This document shows, piece after piece, positions 7,757 through 16,603 of a stretch of 53,768 bases of DNA. Origin of the DNA: Clostridiales bacterium (GTDB lineage: Bacteria > Bacillota > Clostridia > Lachnospirales > Lachnospiraceae); NCBI GenBank assembly GCA_019420275.1, contig JAHZHN010000014.1, positions 1-53,768 of the forward strand, given 5' to 3'. Each line of letters opens with the position of its first letter. Positions within the stretch are counted from its first letter, which is position 1. Below the pieces are notes generated by a model that did not search any database, was not told where the DNA came from, and saw only the letters and a list, made by a program, of their open reading frames with translations. Position numbers and translations under genes: made by a program.

Positions 7757-9226
7757 ATGAAAGCAAGTGGAATTTTGTTACCGGTTTTTAGTTTGCCATC
7801 TGATTATGGGATCGGCTGTTTTTCAAAAGAAGCATATCAATTTGTTGATTTTTTGAAAGATACAGGGCAGAAATATTGGCAGATACTGCCGCTGGGAACT
7901 ATAGGAGCGGGAAATTCTCCTTATCTTTCTTTTTCAAGTTTTGCCGGAAGTACGTATTACATTGATTTGGAGCAGCTGGTAGAAGAAGGACTCTTAAAAC
8001 AGGAAGAGATCAATCCGTACAAAGAAGAAAATACATCAAGAGTAGATTATGATCGGGTACGGGAGAGCCGCCTTGAACTGCTGCAGAAAGCTTATAAGCG
8101 TTTTAAACCGGATAAAGAGTTCCAGAAATTTAAGAAAGAGCAGAGATACTGGCTGGATGAGTATGCTGAGTTCATGCACGATAGAAAAGAGGAATTAAGT
8201 GAGGAATATTTCCGATTCTGCCAGTATCTGTTTTTTAAACAGTGGCTGAGATTAAAAAAATATGCCAATGGAAAAGGCATCCAGATTATTGGAGATTTGC
8301 CTTTTTATGTGGCGCTGGAAGGAACCGCATTCAAATATCACAAAGAACTGTTTAAGACTGATGAGGAAGGAAATCCAACGGTGGTCGGAGGATGTCCTCC
8401 GGATGCCTTTGCGGAAGACGGTCAGGTATGGTCCAATCCTGTCTATGACTGGGAGGTTCATAAGAAGACCGGTTATCGGTGGTGGATGGAACGGCTGAAT
8501 CATAGTTTCCTGATTTATGATGTTCTGAGGCTGGATCATTTTCGCGGATTTGATGAGTATTTTGAAATTCCTGCGGAAGATGAAACTGCGGTCAATGGAC
8601 AGTGGGTCAAAGGACCTGGATATGACTTTTTCAAAGTGATGAAAGAAAAATTAGGAGATAAGAAAGTGATTGCCGAAGATCTGGGATTTTTAACGGATGA
8701 GGTACATAAACTTTTGGCGGACACAAAGTATCCTGGAATGAAAGTACTGGAGTTTGCATTTGGAGCATGGGATGACAGTATCTATCTTCCGCATAAATAT
8801 CCGGAAAATTGTATTGTTTACACGGGAACGCATGACAATGATACGGTTGTGGGATGGTATGAGACAATGTCAGAGGATGATAGGAATTTCCTGGAGCATT
8901 ATCTGGAGCACAGTACCATAGACAGGACCGGAAAGATTTATCTGGATTTGATTTCTCTGGCCCTGGAGAGCCGGGGAGATACAGTGATTATTCCGCTTCA
9001 GGATTACATGGGACTTGGAAGTGGGGCAAGGATCAATACACCGTCTACAGTAGGGAATAACTGGGAATGGCGTGTCAAGGAAGAACAGCTGGATGAAGAT
9101 CTCAAAGAAATGATTCGCACTCTGACAGGGAAATATCGTGCAAAAGCCCAGGAGAGGTCCGAGGAAGAACGAAAGAAAAAAGAAGCAGAAGAAGCTGCGT
9201 TGAAAGAAGAGAATACAGAAGAATAA
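7757..9226 (+). CDS. malQ: 4-alpha-glucanotransferase (amylomaltase)
   Basis: 489 aa, family GH77. It transfers maltodextrin segments between acceptors in cytosolic maltose/glycogen metabolism. RLDHFRGFDEYF (about 256-267) has the catalytic Asp nucleophile, VIAEDLGFLT (about 302-311) the general-acid Glu, and YTGTHDNDTVVGW (about 354-366) the transition-state Asp. The TTG just before this ATG is in frame, but AAGGAG at 7745-7750 fits the ATG at 7757 better. The last 28 residues are a highly charged Glu/Lys tail beyond the catalytic domain. It is monocistronic, followed by two hairpins. No glycogen phosphorylase or maltose transporter is nearby. Confidence 0.95.
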   Translation: MKASGILLPVFSLPSDYGIGCFSKEAYQFVDFLKDTGQKYWQILPLGTIGAGNSPYLSFSSFAGSTYYIDLEQLVEEGLLKQEEINPYKEENTSRVDYDRVRESRLELLQKAYKRFKPDKEFQKFKKEQRYWLDEYAEFMHDRKEELSEEYFRFCQYLFFKQWLRLKKYANGKGIQIIGDLPFYVALEGTAFKYHKELFKTDEEGNPTVVGGCPPDAFAEDGQVWSNPVYDWEVHKKTGYRWWMERLNHSFLIYDVLRLDHFRGFDEYFEIPAEDETAVNGQWVKGPGYDFFKVMKEKLGDKKVIAEDLGFLTDEVHKLLADTKYPGMKVLEFAFGAWDDSIYLPHKYPENCIVYTGTHDNDTVVGWYETMSEDDRNFLEHYLEHSTIDRTGKIYLDLISLALESRGDTVIIPLQDYMGLGSGARINTPSTVGNNWEWRVKEEQLDEDLKEMIRTLTGKYRAKAQERSEEERKKKEAEEAALKEENTEE

Positions 9227-9235
9227 AAATCAGAT

Positions 9236-9265
9236 GGGCATGTTCTATTGCATGCCCGTTTTTTT
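9236..9265 (+). terminator. Terminator after malQ
   Basis: GGGCATG pairs with CATGCCC (9251-9257), followed by GTTTTTTT. Confidence 0.88.
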
Positions 9266-9273
9266 AAAATCTG

Positions 9274-9306
9274 ATGCCGGACTGGAAAAGCAGCCAAGTC
9301 CGGCAT
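9274..9306 (+). terminator. Second hairpin after malQ
   Basis: ATGCCGGACT pairs perfectly with AGTCCGGCAT (9297-9306), followed by TTTTG. It is probably a back-up terminator insulating the pan operon. Confidence 0.55.
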
Positions 9307-9329
9307 TTTGTATAAAAACAAAAACTTTC

Positions 9330-9358
9330 TTGCTTTTTCACAGGGGAGATGCTATAGT
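9330..9358 (+). promoter_or_regulatory. Promoter of the pantothenate operon
   Basis: TTGCTT (9330-9335), 17-bp spacer, TATAGT (9353-9358). The predicted start near 9365 gives a leader of about 65 nt that is almost entirely two hairpins. Confidence 0.65.
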
Positions 9359-9364
9359 ACGTCA

Positions 9365-9431
9365 TGGATGGTATTCTTGAGAGAAATCATACCGCTAATT
9401 AGAACATCACCTGACGAAAGTAGGTGATAGC
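9365..9431 (+). promoter_or_regulatory. Structured 5' leader of the pan operon (candidate riboswitch or pan-motif-like RNA)
   Basis: Hairpin 1: GGTAT (9370-9374) pairs with ATACC (9389-9393), with TCT-TGAG-AGA inside. Hairpin 2: ATCACCT (9406-9412) pairs with AGGTGAT (9422-9428), then a bulged G and AC-GAAA-GT, a GNRA-capped stem. AGGTGAT is also the only good Shine-Dalgarno sequence for the first gene, so hairpin 2 would block translation. A conserved 'pan' RNA motif is known upstream of pantothenate genes. I could not align this leader to it from memory, so the identification is open. Confidence 0.5.
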
Positions 9432-10283
9432 ATTCAGAAAGTAGGATTTATCGGAGCAGGTAAGGTAGGATGCTCCCTTGGAGATTACTTTAAACGCAGC
9501 GGAATTGACGTTGCAGGGTATTACAGCCGTACACAAGCGAAGAAAGCAGGTGAAGCGGCAGCACAGCATGGCACGCATATCGATTCGATTGATAAATTAT
9601 TAACAATATGTGATGTTCTATTTTTAACGGTACCAGACGATGCAGTTGCAGATGTCTGGGAACAGGTCAGAACTTTTCCGATTCAGGGGAAGTACATTTG
9701 TCATTGCAGCGGATCTTTAAGTTCTGCTGTTCTTTCTGGAATTCGGGAGACCGGAGCGTACGGTTATTCCATTCATCCAATGTTTCCATTTAAGAGTAAA
9801 AAAACTGCATATGAAGATTTAAGGCATGCTTTATTTACCGTAGAAGGTGATGCCCGCCACAAAGAAGAAATTGAAGCTTTGCTTCGTCACTGCGGGAATC
9901 CGGTTGTTGGAATCCGTCAGGAAGATAAAGTGTTGTATCACGCAGCGGCTGTTTTTGCATCCAATCTGATGGTAGGATTGATGGAAGAGGCAGTCCAGAT
10001 GCTGATTCAATGCGGATTTGAACGGAAAGAAGCTATGGCAGCACTGAAGCCGCTGGCCGTGTCTAATCTGGAAAATATTTTTGAGGCTGGAACAAAAGAC
10101 GCTCTGACAGGACCAGTGGAACGCCACGATGTTCAGACGGTGAAGAAGCATCTGAAGGTTTTAAAACAGGATCAAAAGGAGACATATCTTTCTCTGACGG
10201 GAGAAATCATAAAGATCGCAGAGAAAAGACATCCGGAAATATCATATGCAGATATGAAACAAGTGTTGGAGGAAGAAAGATGA
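9432..10283 (+). CDS. panG: DUF2520 Rossmann-fold protein, probable ketopantoate reductase (PanG-like), ATT start
   Basis: About 283 aa. The frame is open from 9399 with no ATG, GTG or TTG before the conserved N terminus QKVGFIGAGKVGCSLG, a Rossmann NADP-binding loop. The best start is ATT at 9432, three bases after the AGGTGAT ribosome binding site; CTG at 9411 is the alternative. FLTVPDDAVADVW and HCSGSL follow at about 65 and 92, and the C-terminal half from YSIHPMFPF is the helical DUF2520 domain. Position at the head of panB-panC-panD-coaBC, overlapping panB by four bases, fits NADPH-dependent reduction of ketopantoate to pantoate. PanG proteins of this type are known; the role here is inferred from context. 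A caller requiring ATG would truncate it to begin at 9780. Confidence 0.78.
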   Translation: MQKVGFIGAGKVGCSLGDYFKRSGIDVAGYYSRTQAKKAGEAAAQHGTHIDSIDKLLTICDVLFLTVPDDAVADVWEQVRTFPIQGKYICHCSGSLSSAVLSGIRETGAYGYSIHPMFPFKSKKTAYEDLRHALFTVEGDARHKEEIEALLRHCGNPVVGIRQEDKVLYHAAAVFASNLMVGLMEEAVQMLIQCGFERKEAMAALKPLAVSNLENIFEAGTKDALTGPVERHDVQTVKKHLKVLKQDQKETYLSLTGEIIKIAEKRHPEISYADMKQVLEEER

Positions 10284-11107
10284 AAAAGACAGTAAGCACA
10301 TTACAGAAGATGAAGGATAATGGTGAAAAAATTTCTATGCTGACAGCATATGATTATTCAACAGCAAAGCTGTTTGATGAGGCAGGAATTGATACTATGC
10401 TGGTGGGAGATTCTCTGGGAATGGTGATGCTCGGATATGATTCTACAATTCCGGTTACGGTGGATGATATGATCCATCATGGAGCTGCCGTGTGCAGAGG
10501 TGCGAAAGAAGCACTGATCGTGGTAGACATGCCGTTTTTATCTTATCATACGTCTGTTTATGATGCCGTTGTAAATGCAGGCAGAATCATGAAAGAAACA
10601 GGATGCACGGCTGTAAAGCTGGAAGGCGGGAAAAATGTATGCCCGCAGATCAAGGCAATCGTGGAAGCGCAGATTCCGGTTTGTGCGCATATCGGTCTGA
10701 CGCCTCAGTCTGTGAATGCATTCGGAGGATTCAGAGTACAGGGCAAGAGTGAGGAAGCAGCAAAAGAATTGATTGAGGCTGCGCTTGCCGTGGAAGAAGC
10801 AGGAGCCTTTATGGTAGTACTGGAGGGAATCCCAGCGAAACTTGCAGCAATCATTACATCAAAACTTCATATTCCTACGATCGGCATCGGCGCGGGAGCT
10901 CAGTGTGACGGACAAGTGCTGGTATATCAGGATATGCTGGCGATGTATGGAAATTTCGTTCCGAAATTTGTAAAACAGTTTGCTCAGGTAGGCGAAATCA
11001 TGAAAGGTGCAGTTGCGGATTATATGAAAGAAGTCCAGGAAGGGACTTTTCCAGGAAAGGAACATACATACGCAATCAGCGATGATATTATAGAGAAACT
11101 GTATTAA
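10280..11107 (+). CDS. panB: 3-methyl-2-oxobutanoate hydroxymethyltransferase
   Basis: 275 aa, the expected length. It transfers a hydroxymethyl group from methylene-THF to 2-ketoisovalerate, giving ketopantoate. MLTAYDYSTAKLFDEAGID (about 20-38) and LVGDSLGMVMLGYDST (about 41-56) carry the Mg-binding Asp residues. KLEGG (about 113) and IPTIGIGAGAQCDGQVLV (about 197-214) are the other conserved family segments. Its ATG overlaps the upstream stop codon, indicating translational coupling. Confidence 0.97.
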   Translation: MKKTVSTLQKMKDNGEKISMLTAYDYSTAKLFDEAGIDTMLVGDSLGMVMLGYDSTIPVTVDDMIHHGAAVCRGAKEALIVVDMPFLSYHTSVYDAVVNAGRIMKETGCTAVKLEGGKNVCPQIKAIVEAQIPVCAHIGLTPQSVNAFGGFRVQGKSEEAAKELIEAALAVEEAGAFMVVLEGIPAKLAAIITSKLHIPTIGIGAGAQCDGQVLVYQDMLAMYGNFVPKFVKQFAQVGEIMKGAVADYMKEVQEGTFPGKEHTYAISDDIIEKLY

Positions 11108-11121
11108 AGGAGAAGAAAAAG

Positions 11122-11964
11122 ATGAAAATCGTTGAAACAATAGAAGAAGTAAGAAAACAGGTAAAAGAATGGAAAAAGCAAGGCTTGACGGTAGGGCTTG
11201 TCCCAACGATGGGGTATCTTCATGAAGGACATCAGAGTTTGATGGAGGCTGCCAGAAAACAAAATGATAAGGTGGTTGTCAGCATTTTTGTCAATCCTAT
11301 GCAGTTTGGTCCGACAGAAGATTTGGCAGAGTATCCGAGAGATTTGGAACATGACGCAAAGGTTTGTGAGAAGGCAGGGGTTGATTTGATTTTCCATCCG
11401 GAACCGGAAGAAATGTATGCACCGGATTTCTGCTCTTTTGTGGATATGACCGGATTGACAGAAGGTCTTTGTGGAAAAACCAGACCTATTCATTTTCGAG
11501 GTGTCTGTACTGTAGTCAGCAAGCTGTTTCATATCGTGAAGCCGGACCGGGCTTACTTTGGGCAGAAAGATGGTCAGCAGCTTGCGGTTATACGCCGAAT
11601 GGTAAGAGATCTTAATATGGATATTGAGATCGTTGGATGTCCGATTGTCAGAGAGGAAGATGGACTTGCAAAAAGTTCAAGAAATACCTATTTGTCTCCG
11701 GAGGAGAGAAAGGCAGCGCTGATTCTTTCAAAAACGATCGCTCTTGGAAAGAAGATGGCAGAAACGGAGAAAGATGCGCAGAAAGTTGTTGAAGCAATGA
11801 AGAAAAATATAGAAACAGAACCTTTGGCAAAGATCGACTATGTGGAAGCAGTGGATGCAATATCCATGGAACCGGTAAAAACTTTGGACGGAGAATGTAT
11901 GCTTGCTATGGCAGTTTATATCGGAAAGACAAGACTGATTGACAATACACTGTTAAACGCTTAG
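11122..11964 (+). CDS. panC: Pantoate--beta-alanine ligase
   Basis: 280 aa. It condenses pantoate with beta-alanine using ATP. VPTMGYLHEGHQSLM (about 27-41) contains the HxGH-type nucleotide-binding motif, FVNPMQFGPTEDLAEYPR (about 56-73) the pantoate pocket, FGQKDGQQLAVI (about 147-158) and LAKSSRNTYLS (about 183-193), a KMSKS-like loop. AAAGGAGAAG lies upstream. It is third in the pan operon, 14 bp after panB. Confidence 0.97.
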   Translation: MKIVETIEEVRKQVKEWKKQGLTVGLVPTMGYLHEGHQSLMEAARKQNDKVVVSIFVNPMQFGPTEDLAEYPRDLEHDAKVCEKAGVDLIFHPEPEEMYAPDFCSFVDMTGLTEGLCGKTRPIHFRGVCTVVSKLFHIVKPDRAYFGQKDGQQLAVIRRMVRDLNMDIEIVGCPIVREEDGLAKSSRNTYLSPEERKAALILSKTIALGKKMAETEKDAQKVVEAMKKNIETEPLAKIDYVEAVDAISMEPVKTLDGECMLAMAVYIGKTRLIDNTLLNA

Positions 11965-11986
11965 GATAGAAGGAGAAATTAGAAAA

Positions 11987-12376
11987 ATGAACATTAGCAT
12001 GTTAAAAGGTAAAATTCATAGAGCAACGGTAAAGCAGGCAGAACTTGATTATGTGGGAAGTATTACGGTGGATCCGGTACTGCTGGATGCAGCAGGTATT
12101 CTGGAATATGAGCATGTGCATATTGTGGATGTAAACAATGGCAGCCGTTTTGAGACATATACGATTCCGGGTGAGCCGGGAAGCGGTATGATCTGTCTGA
12201 ATGGTCCGGCAGCAAGATGTGTGGCAACAGGAGATAAGATCATTATCATTGCTTATGCAGATATGACGCCGGAGGAAGCGAAAACCTTTGAACCGAAAGT
12301 AGTATTTGTAGATGATAAGAACCAGATTTCACGATGCACAAATTATGAAAGGCATGGACGTCTGGAAGATATGTAG
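11987..12376 (+). CDS. panD: Aspartate 1-decarboxylase (pyruvoyl enzyme)
   Basis: 129 aa pro-enzyme. It makes beta-alanine from aspartate. The self-cleavage site Gly24-Ser25 is present in DYVGSITVD and would yield the N-terminal pyruvoyl group. NGPAARCVATGDKIIIIAYA (about 67-86) is the conserved core. It lies 22 bp downstream of panC with its own AGAAGGAG site. With panB and panC it completes the pantothenate pathway in one operon. Confidence 0.97.
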   Translation: MNISMLKGKIHRATVKQAELDYVGSITVDPVLLDAAGILEYEHVHIVDVNNGSRFETYTIPGEPGSGMICLNGPAARCVATGDKIIIIAYADMTPEEAKTFEPKVVFVDDKNQISRCTNYERHGRLEDM

Positions 12377-12385
12377 GAGAAGATT

Positions 12386-13600
12386 ATGTTAAAAGGAAAG
12401 ACTGTAGTATTAGGTGTAACAGGCAGTATTGCCGCCTATAAGATGGCAAATGTGGCCAGTATGCTGGTAAAACGAGGATGTGAAGTTCATGTGGTCATGA
12501 CAAAGAATGCCACACACTTTATCAATCCAATTGCCTTTGAATCGCTTACCAATACGAAATGTCTGGTGGAGACATTTGACCGGAATTTCCAGTTCCATGT
12601 AGCTCATGTATCTTTGACAGATAAAGCGGATGTGATGCTGATTGCCCCTGCATCTGCCAATGTAATTGGAAAGATTGCAGGAGGAATTGCGGATGATATG
12701 CTGACAACTACGGTGATGGCATGTAAGAAACCTGTGATCATTGCGCCTGCGATGAATACAAAAATGTATGAAAATCCGATACTGCAGGATAACCTTAATA
12801 AACTGCGCAGATTTGGATATGAAATCATTGAACCGGCCTCCGGACATCTGGCCTGCGGAACAAGCGGAGCAGGGAAGATGCCGTCCGAAGAAGTTCTGGT
12901 TTCTTATATTGAGCGGTGTATTTCCATGGAAAAGGATCTTCAAGGAGAAAATGTTCTGGTAACTGCGGGACCTACAGTAGAGTCCATTGATCCGGTGAGA
13001 TATATTTCTAATCATTCTTCCGGGCGTATGGGATATGCTGTCGCAAAAGCAGCTATGCTGCGGGGTGCGAAAGTAACTCTTGTTTCCGGTCCGACGAGTC
13101 TGGAGCCGCCGATGTTTGTAGATGTCATAAAGATTCAAAGTGCGGCGGATATGTATAAAGCAGTTATGGAACATAAAGATCAGCAGGATATTATTATCAA
13201 AGCTGCCGCGGTAGCCGATTATACACCGGCAGAAGTCAGCGATGAGAAAGTAAAGAAAAAAGATGATGATATGGCAATCCGGCTGAGAAGAACCAGGGAT
13301 ATTTTAAAATCACTGGGAGAAAACAGAAAAGAAGGACAATTTTTGTGTGGATTTTCCATGGAAACTCAAAATATGCTGGAAAACTCCAGGGCTAAGCTGA
13401 AGAAAAAAAATATCGACATGATTGTGGCAAACAATCTCAAAGAAAAAGGCGCCGGATTTGGAACAGAGACTAATGTGGTGACTTTTATTACTGAGAAGGA
13501 AGAAGCAGAACTTCCAATCATGTCAAAAGATGAAGTAGCAAATCAGCTTCTGGATTTTATTTTAAAACAGAAAAAAGGAAAAAAAGATTGTAAAAATTAA
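12386..13600 (+). CDS. coaBC: Bifunctional CoaBC (phosphopantothenate--cysteine ligase / phosphopantothenoylcysteine decarboxylase)
   Basis: 404 aa. The N-terminal flavoprotein decarboxylase domain (about 1-180) has GSIAAYK, HVSLTDKADVMLIAPASANV with the catalytic His, and PAMNTKMYENP. The C-terminal ligase domain (about 185-400) begins NVLVTAGPTVESIDPVRYIS and contains KKKNIDMIVANNL. The enzyme makes 4'-phosphopantetheine from 4'-phosphopantothenate and cysteine. No pantothenate kinase is in the operon, so that step must be encoded elsewhere. Confidence 0.97.
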   Translation: MLKGKTVVLGVTGSIAAYKMANVASMLVKRGCEVHVVMTKNATHFINPIAFESLTNTKCLVETFDRNFQFHVAHVSLTDKADVMLIAPASANVIGKIAGGIADDMLTTTVMACKKPVIIAPAMNTKMYENPILQDNLNKLRRFGYEIIEPASGHLACGTSGAGKMPSEEVLVSYIERCISMEKDLQGENVLVTAGPTVESIDPVRYISNHSSGRMGYAVAKAAMLRGAKVTLVSGPTSLEPPMFVDVIKIQSAADMYKAVMEHKDQQDIIIKAAAVADYTPAEVSDEKVKKKDDDMAIRLRRTRDILKSLGENRKEGQFLCGFSMETQNMLENSRAKLKKKNIDMIVANNLKEKGAGFGTETNVVTFITEKEEAELPIMSKDEVANQLLDFILKQKKGKKDCKN

Positions 13601-13686
13601 ATAAAAATTCGTACAAAAACTGGTTTCCTCGTATGCCTATGTTATAATATATGCATAAGAACAAAAGCAGATGAAAGGAAAACAGA

Positions 13687-15183
13687 ATGAAAGCAGTGAA
13701 CAAAGTCCGTCTGATTTATCTGCCGGCCATTATCCTGCCTATTTTTGTTATGATCGTATCGATTTTGGCGTTAGGGTTTGGATATGTGAGAATTAATAAT
13801 ACCGATATTTCGGCAGATGGATTCGAGAGATTCGTGAATCCGCTTAAGACGATGAATAATTCAACAAAAGAGATTTATCGGGAACTGGAAGAGAAGATCC
13901 TTATAGAGCCGTCGGCTCTGGAAGATGAGGGATATCTTGAGGATGTCAATCAGCGTCTGTCTGAAAAAGATTCCTATCTTCTGGTTCGAAAAAATCAGGA
14001 CATTGTATATCGGGGAAGTAAGGACAGCAGTCAGGCTTTGGAAGAGAAACTGCCGGCGTACGGAAATGATGAAAGTGATCAGGACAGAGGCTTTTTCGTC
14101 AGCAAACCAGGCAATTATCTTGTAAAACAACAGGATTTTGAATATCAGGACGGCGGAAAAGGCTCTGTTTTTATTATGACAGATTTAGGAGCTGTGCTGC
14201 CCCATTACCGTAATATCATCATGCAGGTATGTCTTGCGGTTGTGGGGGTGCTGATTCTTACGAGTACGTTCCTGTCATGGTTTATGTATCGTGAATTTGT
14301 GGGGCCGATCCGCGAATTAAAGGCTGGAGCAGAGCGTATAAAAGATGGCAATCTGGACAATGATGTTGTGATCCGCAGCGGAGGAGAAGAGATTCGGGAA
14401 CTATGTGATTCCTTTAATGAAATGCGGGCGGAATTAAAAGATTCTATCGATGCCCGGATGGTCTATGAGAAACAGAACCGAGATTTGATCAGCAACATTT
14501 CTCATGATCTAAAGACACCGATCACAGCGATCAAAGGATATGTAGAAGGTATTATGGACGGTGTGGCAGATACACCGGAGAAGATGGACCGATATATTAA
14601 AACGATCTATAATAAAGCAAATGATATGGATGTGCTGATCAATGAGCTATCGCTTTATTCTAAGATTGATTCCAATATTATTCCTTATAATTTTGAAAGA
14701 ATCAATATCAATGCGTATTTCAAAGATTGTGTGGATGAGATCGGAGCGGATCTGGAGCAGAAAGGCATGATGTTTTCTTATCGGAATTACTGTTCAGAAA
14801 ATGCCATGGTAACCGCAGATCCGGAGCAGCTTAAACGAGTGATCAACAACATTATTAACAATGCCTGTAAATACAATAACAAGGCGAAAGGAAAAGTAAG
14901 CATTACCTTAACGGAATTTGACCGAAAGATTCAAGTGGAAATTAAAGATAACGGAATGGGAATTTCCAAAGAGGATCTGCCGCATATCTTCCGGAGAACT
15001 TATCGGGCGGATATGTCAAGGAACTCCGCCGGAGGAAGCGGATTGGGTCTGTCCATCTGCAAGAAGATCATAGAAGAACATGGGGGAGAAATCTGGGCAG
15101 AAAGTAAGCTGCGTGCAGGTACGACCATATTCTTTACATTAAATAAAGTACTGGAAAAGCCAAAGGAGAATAAGAATGAGTAA
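13687..15183 (+). CDS. Sensor histidine kinase (HAMP, HisKA, HATPase)
   Basis: 498 aa. A first membrane helix (about 8-30), an extracytoplasmic sensor region (about 31-175) and a second helix (about 178-198) are followed by HAMP (about 200-255). The DHp box NISHDLKTPITAIKGY has phospho-acceptor His273. The ATPase domain has the N box NIINNACKYNN, G1 DNGMGI and G2 GGSGLGLSI. A TATAAT at 13643-13648 with a weak -35 lies upstream. It overlaps the response regulator gene by eight bases, so the two form a coupled signalling pair. The sensed signal is not evident. Confidence 0.95.
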   Translation: MKAVNKVRLIYLPAIILPIFVMIVSILALGFGYVRINNTDISADGFERFVNPLKTMNNSTKEIYRELEEKILIEPSALEDEGYLEDVNQRLSEKDSYLLVRKNQDIVYRGSKDSSQALEEKLPAYGNDESDQDRGFFVSKPGNYLVKQQDFEYQDGGKGSVFIMTDLGAVLPHYRNIIMQVCLAVVGVLILTSTFLSWFMYREFVGPIRELKAGAERIKDGNLDNDVVIRSGGEEIRELCDSFNEMRAELKDSIDARMVYEKQNRDLISNISHDLKTPITAIKGYVEGIMDGVADTPEKMDRYIKTIYNKANDMDVLINELSLYSKIDSNIIPYNFERININAYFKDCVDEIGADLEQKGMMFSYRNYCSENAMVTADPEQLKRVINNIINNACKYNNKAKGKVSITLTEFDRKIQVEIKDNGMGISKEDLPHIFRRTYRADMSRNSAGGSGLGLSICKKIIEEHGGEIWAESKLRAGTTIFFTLNKVLEKPKENKNE

Positions 15184-15865
15184 AGTGTTAATCGTAGAGG
15201 ACGAACTATCCATCGCAGAATTAGAAAAAGATTATTTGGAACTAAGTTCATTTGAAGTGGAGATAGAGACGGATGGAAAAAAGGGCATGGAGATGGCGCT
15301 CAAGAATGATTATGATATGATCATTTTAGATATTATGCTGCCGGGAGCGGATGGATTTGAAATCTGCAAACAAATTCGTGCTGCAAAGGAGATACCGATT
15401 CTCATGGTATCTGCCCGGAAAGAAGATATCGATAAGATCAGAGGTCTGGGATTGGGAGCAGATGATTATATTACGAAGCCGTTTAGTCCAAGTGAACTGG
15501 TGGCACGTGTAAAGGCACACCTGAATCGGTACCAGCGTTTGATCAATAATCAGACGGAGGTGAATGATGTCATTGAGATCAGAGGGCTCAAGATTGACAA
15601 AACCGCAAGAAGAGTTTATCTCAATGATGAAGAAAAGATTTTTACGACGAAAGAATTTGATTTGCTGACATTCCTGGCAAGTCATCCAAACCGTGTATTT
15701 ACAAAGGAAGAATTGTTTAATAAAATTTGGGATATGGAATCTCTGGGGGATATTGCCACGGTAACTGTCCATATCAAAAAGATTCGGGAAAAGATTGAAA
15801 CAGATACGGCAAAACCGCAGTATATCGAGACGATTTGGGGTGTAGGATACCGATTTAAGATGTAG
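15176..15865 (+). CDS. Response regulator, OmpR/PhoB family
   Basis: 229 aa. In the receiver domain (1-115) the acidic pocket is VEDE near residue 7, the phosphorylation site is Asp52 in MIILDIMLPGADGFE, and the conserved Lys is in YITKPFSPSEL. The winged-helix DNA-binding domain (about 130-229) has TTKEFDLLTFLASHPNRVFT and ends IETIWGVGYRFKM. It is the partner of the overlapping histidine kinase. Targets are unknown; the flanking genes are not obviously related. Confidence 0.95.
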   Translation: MSKVLIVEDELSIAELEKDYLELSSFEVEIETDGKKGMEMALKNDYDMIILDIMLPGADGFEICKQIRAAKEIPILMVSARKEDIDKIRGLGLGADDYITKPFSPSELVARVKAHLNRYQRLINNQTEVNDVIEIRGLKIDKTARRVYLNDEEKIFTTKEFDLLTFLASHPNRVFTKEELFNKIWDMESLGDIATVTVHIKKIREKIETDTAKPQYIETIWGVGYRFKM

Positions 15866-15874
15866 GAGAGGCAG

Positions 15875-16588
15875 ATGAGGAGAAGGAAAAGAGTCAATAT
15901 TGTATATAAAGACAGTGATATTTTAGTATGTGAGAAACCGGCAGGAATGCCGGTTTCCAGTGATAAGACCGGAGATATGGATCTATTGCATCAGCTGAAA
16001 AATCAGTTGTTTTTTGAGGGAGACCAGAAAGAGGAGCCGGAGCTATACGTGGTCCATCGTTTGGATCGGCCGGTAGGTGGAATCATGGTATTTGCCCGCA
16101 GAAAAGAAACTGCAGCAAAACTAAGCAGACAGATCAGAGAGCGGGAATTTGAGAAGGACTATCAGGCGGTTTTGACTGGATGGCTGCCTCAGGATGAAGG
16201 AACATGGAGAGATTTCCTAAAAAAAGATTCAGTGGCGAATTGTTCTTTTGTCGTGCCGGAAGGCACTGAAGGAGCGAAAGAAGCAGTTCTGGATTATGAA
16301 GTGATTGATATGATGGAGTCCTCAAAGATGAAATTTACTTATTGTTTGATTCACTTAAGGACAGGCAGGCATCATCAGATTCGGGTACAGACATCGTCCA
16401 GGGGCTTTGGAATCTGGGGAGATACGAAATATAATCCGCTGTTCCAAAAGACGAAGAGGACATATCGCGAGATTGGACTGTACGCTGCAAGAATTGCGTT
16501 TGCCCATCCGGTATCAGGCAAAAAGATGGAATTTAAATCCGAGCCGTCAGGACAGGCGTTTGAACTTTTGGAGATGGAAGATTTTTAA
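15875..16588 (+). CDS. RluA-family RNA pseudouridine synthase
   Basis: 237 aa. VNIVYKDSDILVCEKPAGMP (about 6-25) and the catalytic motif VVHRLDRPVGGIMVFAR with Asp64 are diagnostic for RluA/RluD synthases. LIHLRTGRHHQIRVQ (about 157-171) is the conserved C-terminal segment. There is no N-terminal S4 domain, so this is the short form. It modifies uridine in rRNA or tRNA; the target site cannot be predicted. It follows the response regulator by nine bases and may be cotranscribed. Confidence 0.92.
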   Translation: MRRRKRVNIVYKDSDILVCEKPAGMPVSSDKTGDMDLLHQLKNQLFFEGDQKEEPELYVVHRLDRPVGGIMVFARRKETAAKLSRQIREREFEKDYQAVLTGWLPQDEGTWRDFLKKDSVANCSFVVPEGTEGAKEAVLDYEVIDMMESSKMKFTYCLIHLRTGRHHQIRVQTSSRGFGIWGDTKYNPLFQKTKRTYREIGLYAARIAFAHPVSGKKMEFKSEPSGQAFELLEMEDF

Positions 16589-16603
16589 ACAGGAGCAAAA
16601 GAC

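Noticed and set aside
9780..10283. Shorter version of the DUF2520 gene beginning at ATG 9780
   Set aside because: It would delete the conserved N-terminal NADP-binding domain, which is intact and in frame upstream; ATT at 9432 is a better start.
12410..13174. 254-codon minus-strand frame opposite coaBC
   Set aside because: Antisense shadow of a strongly conserved gene.
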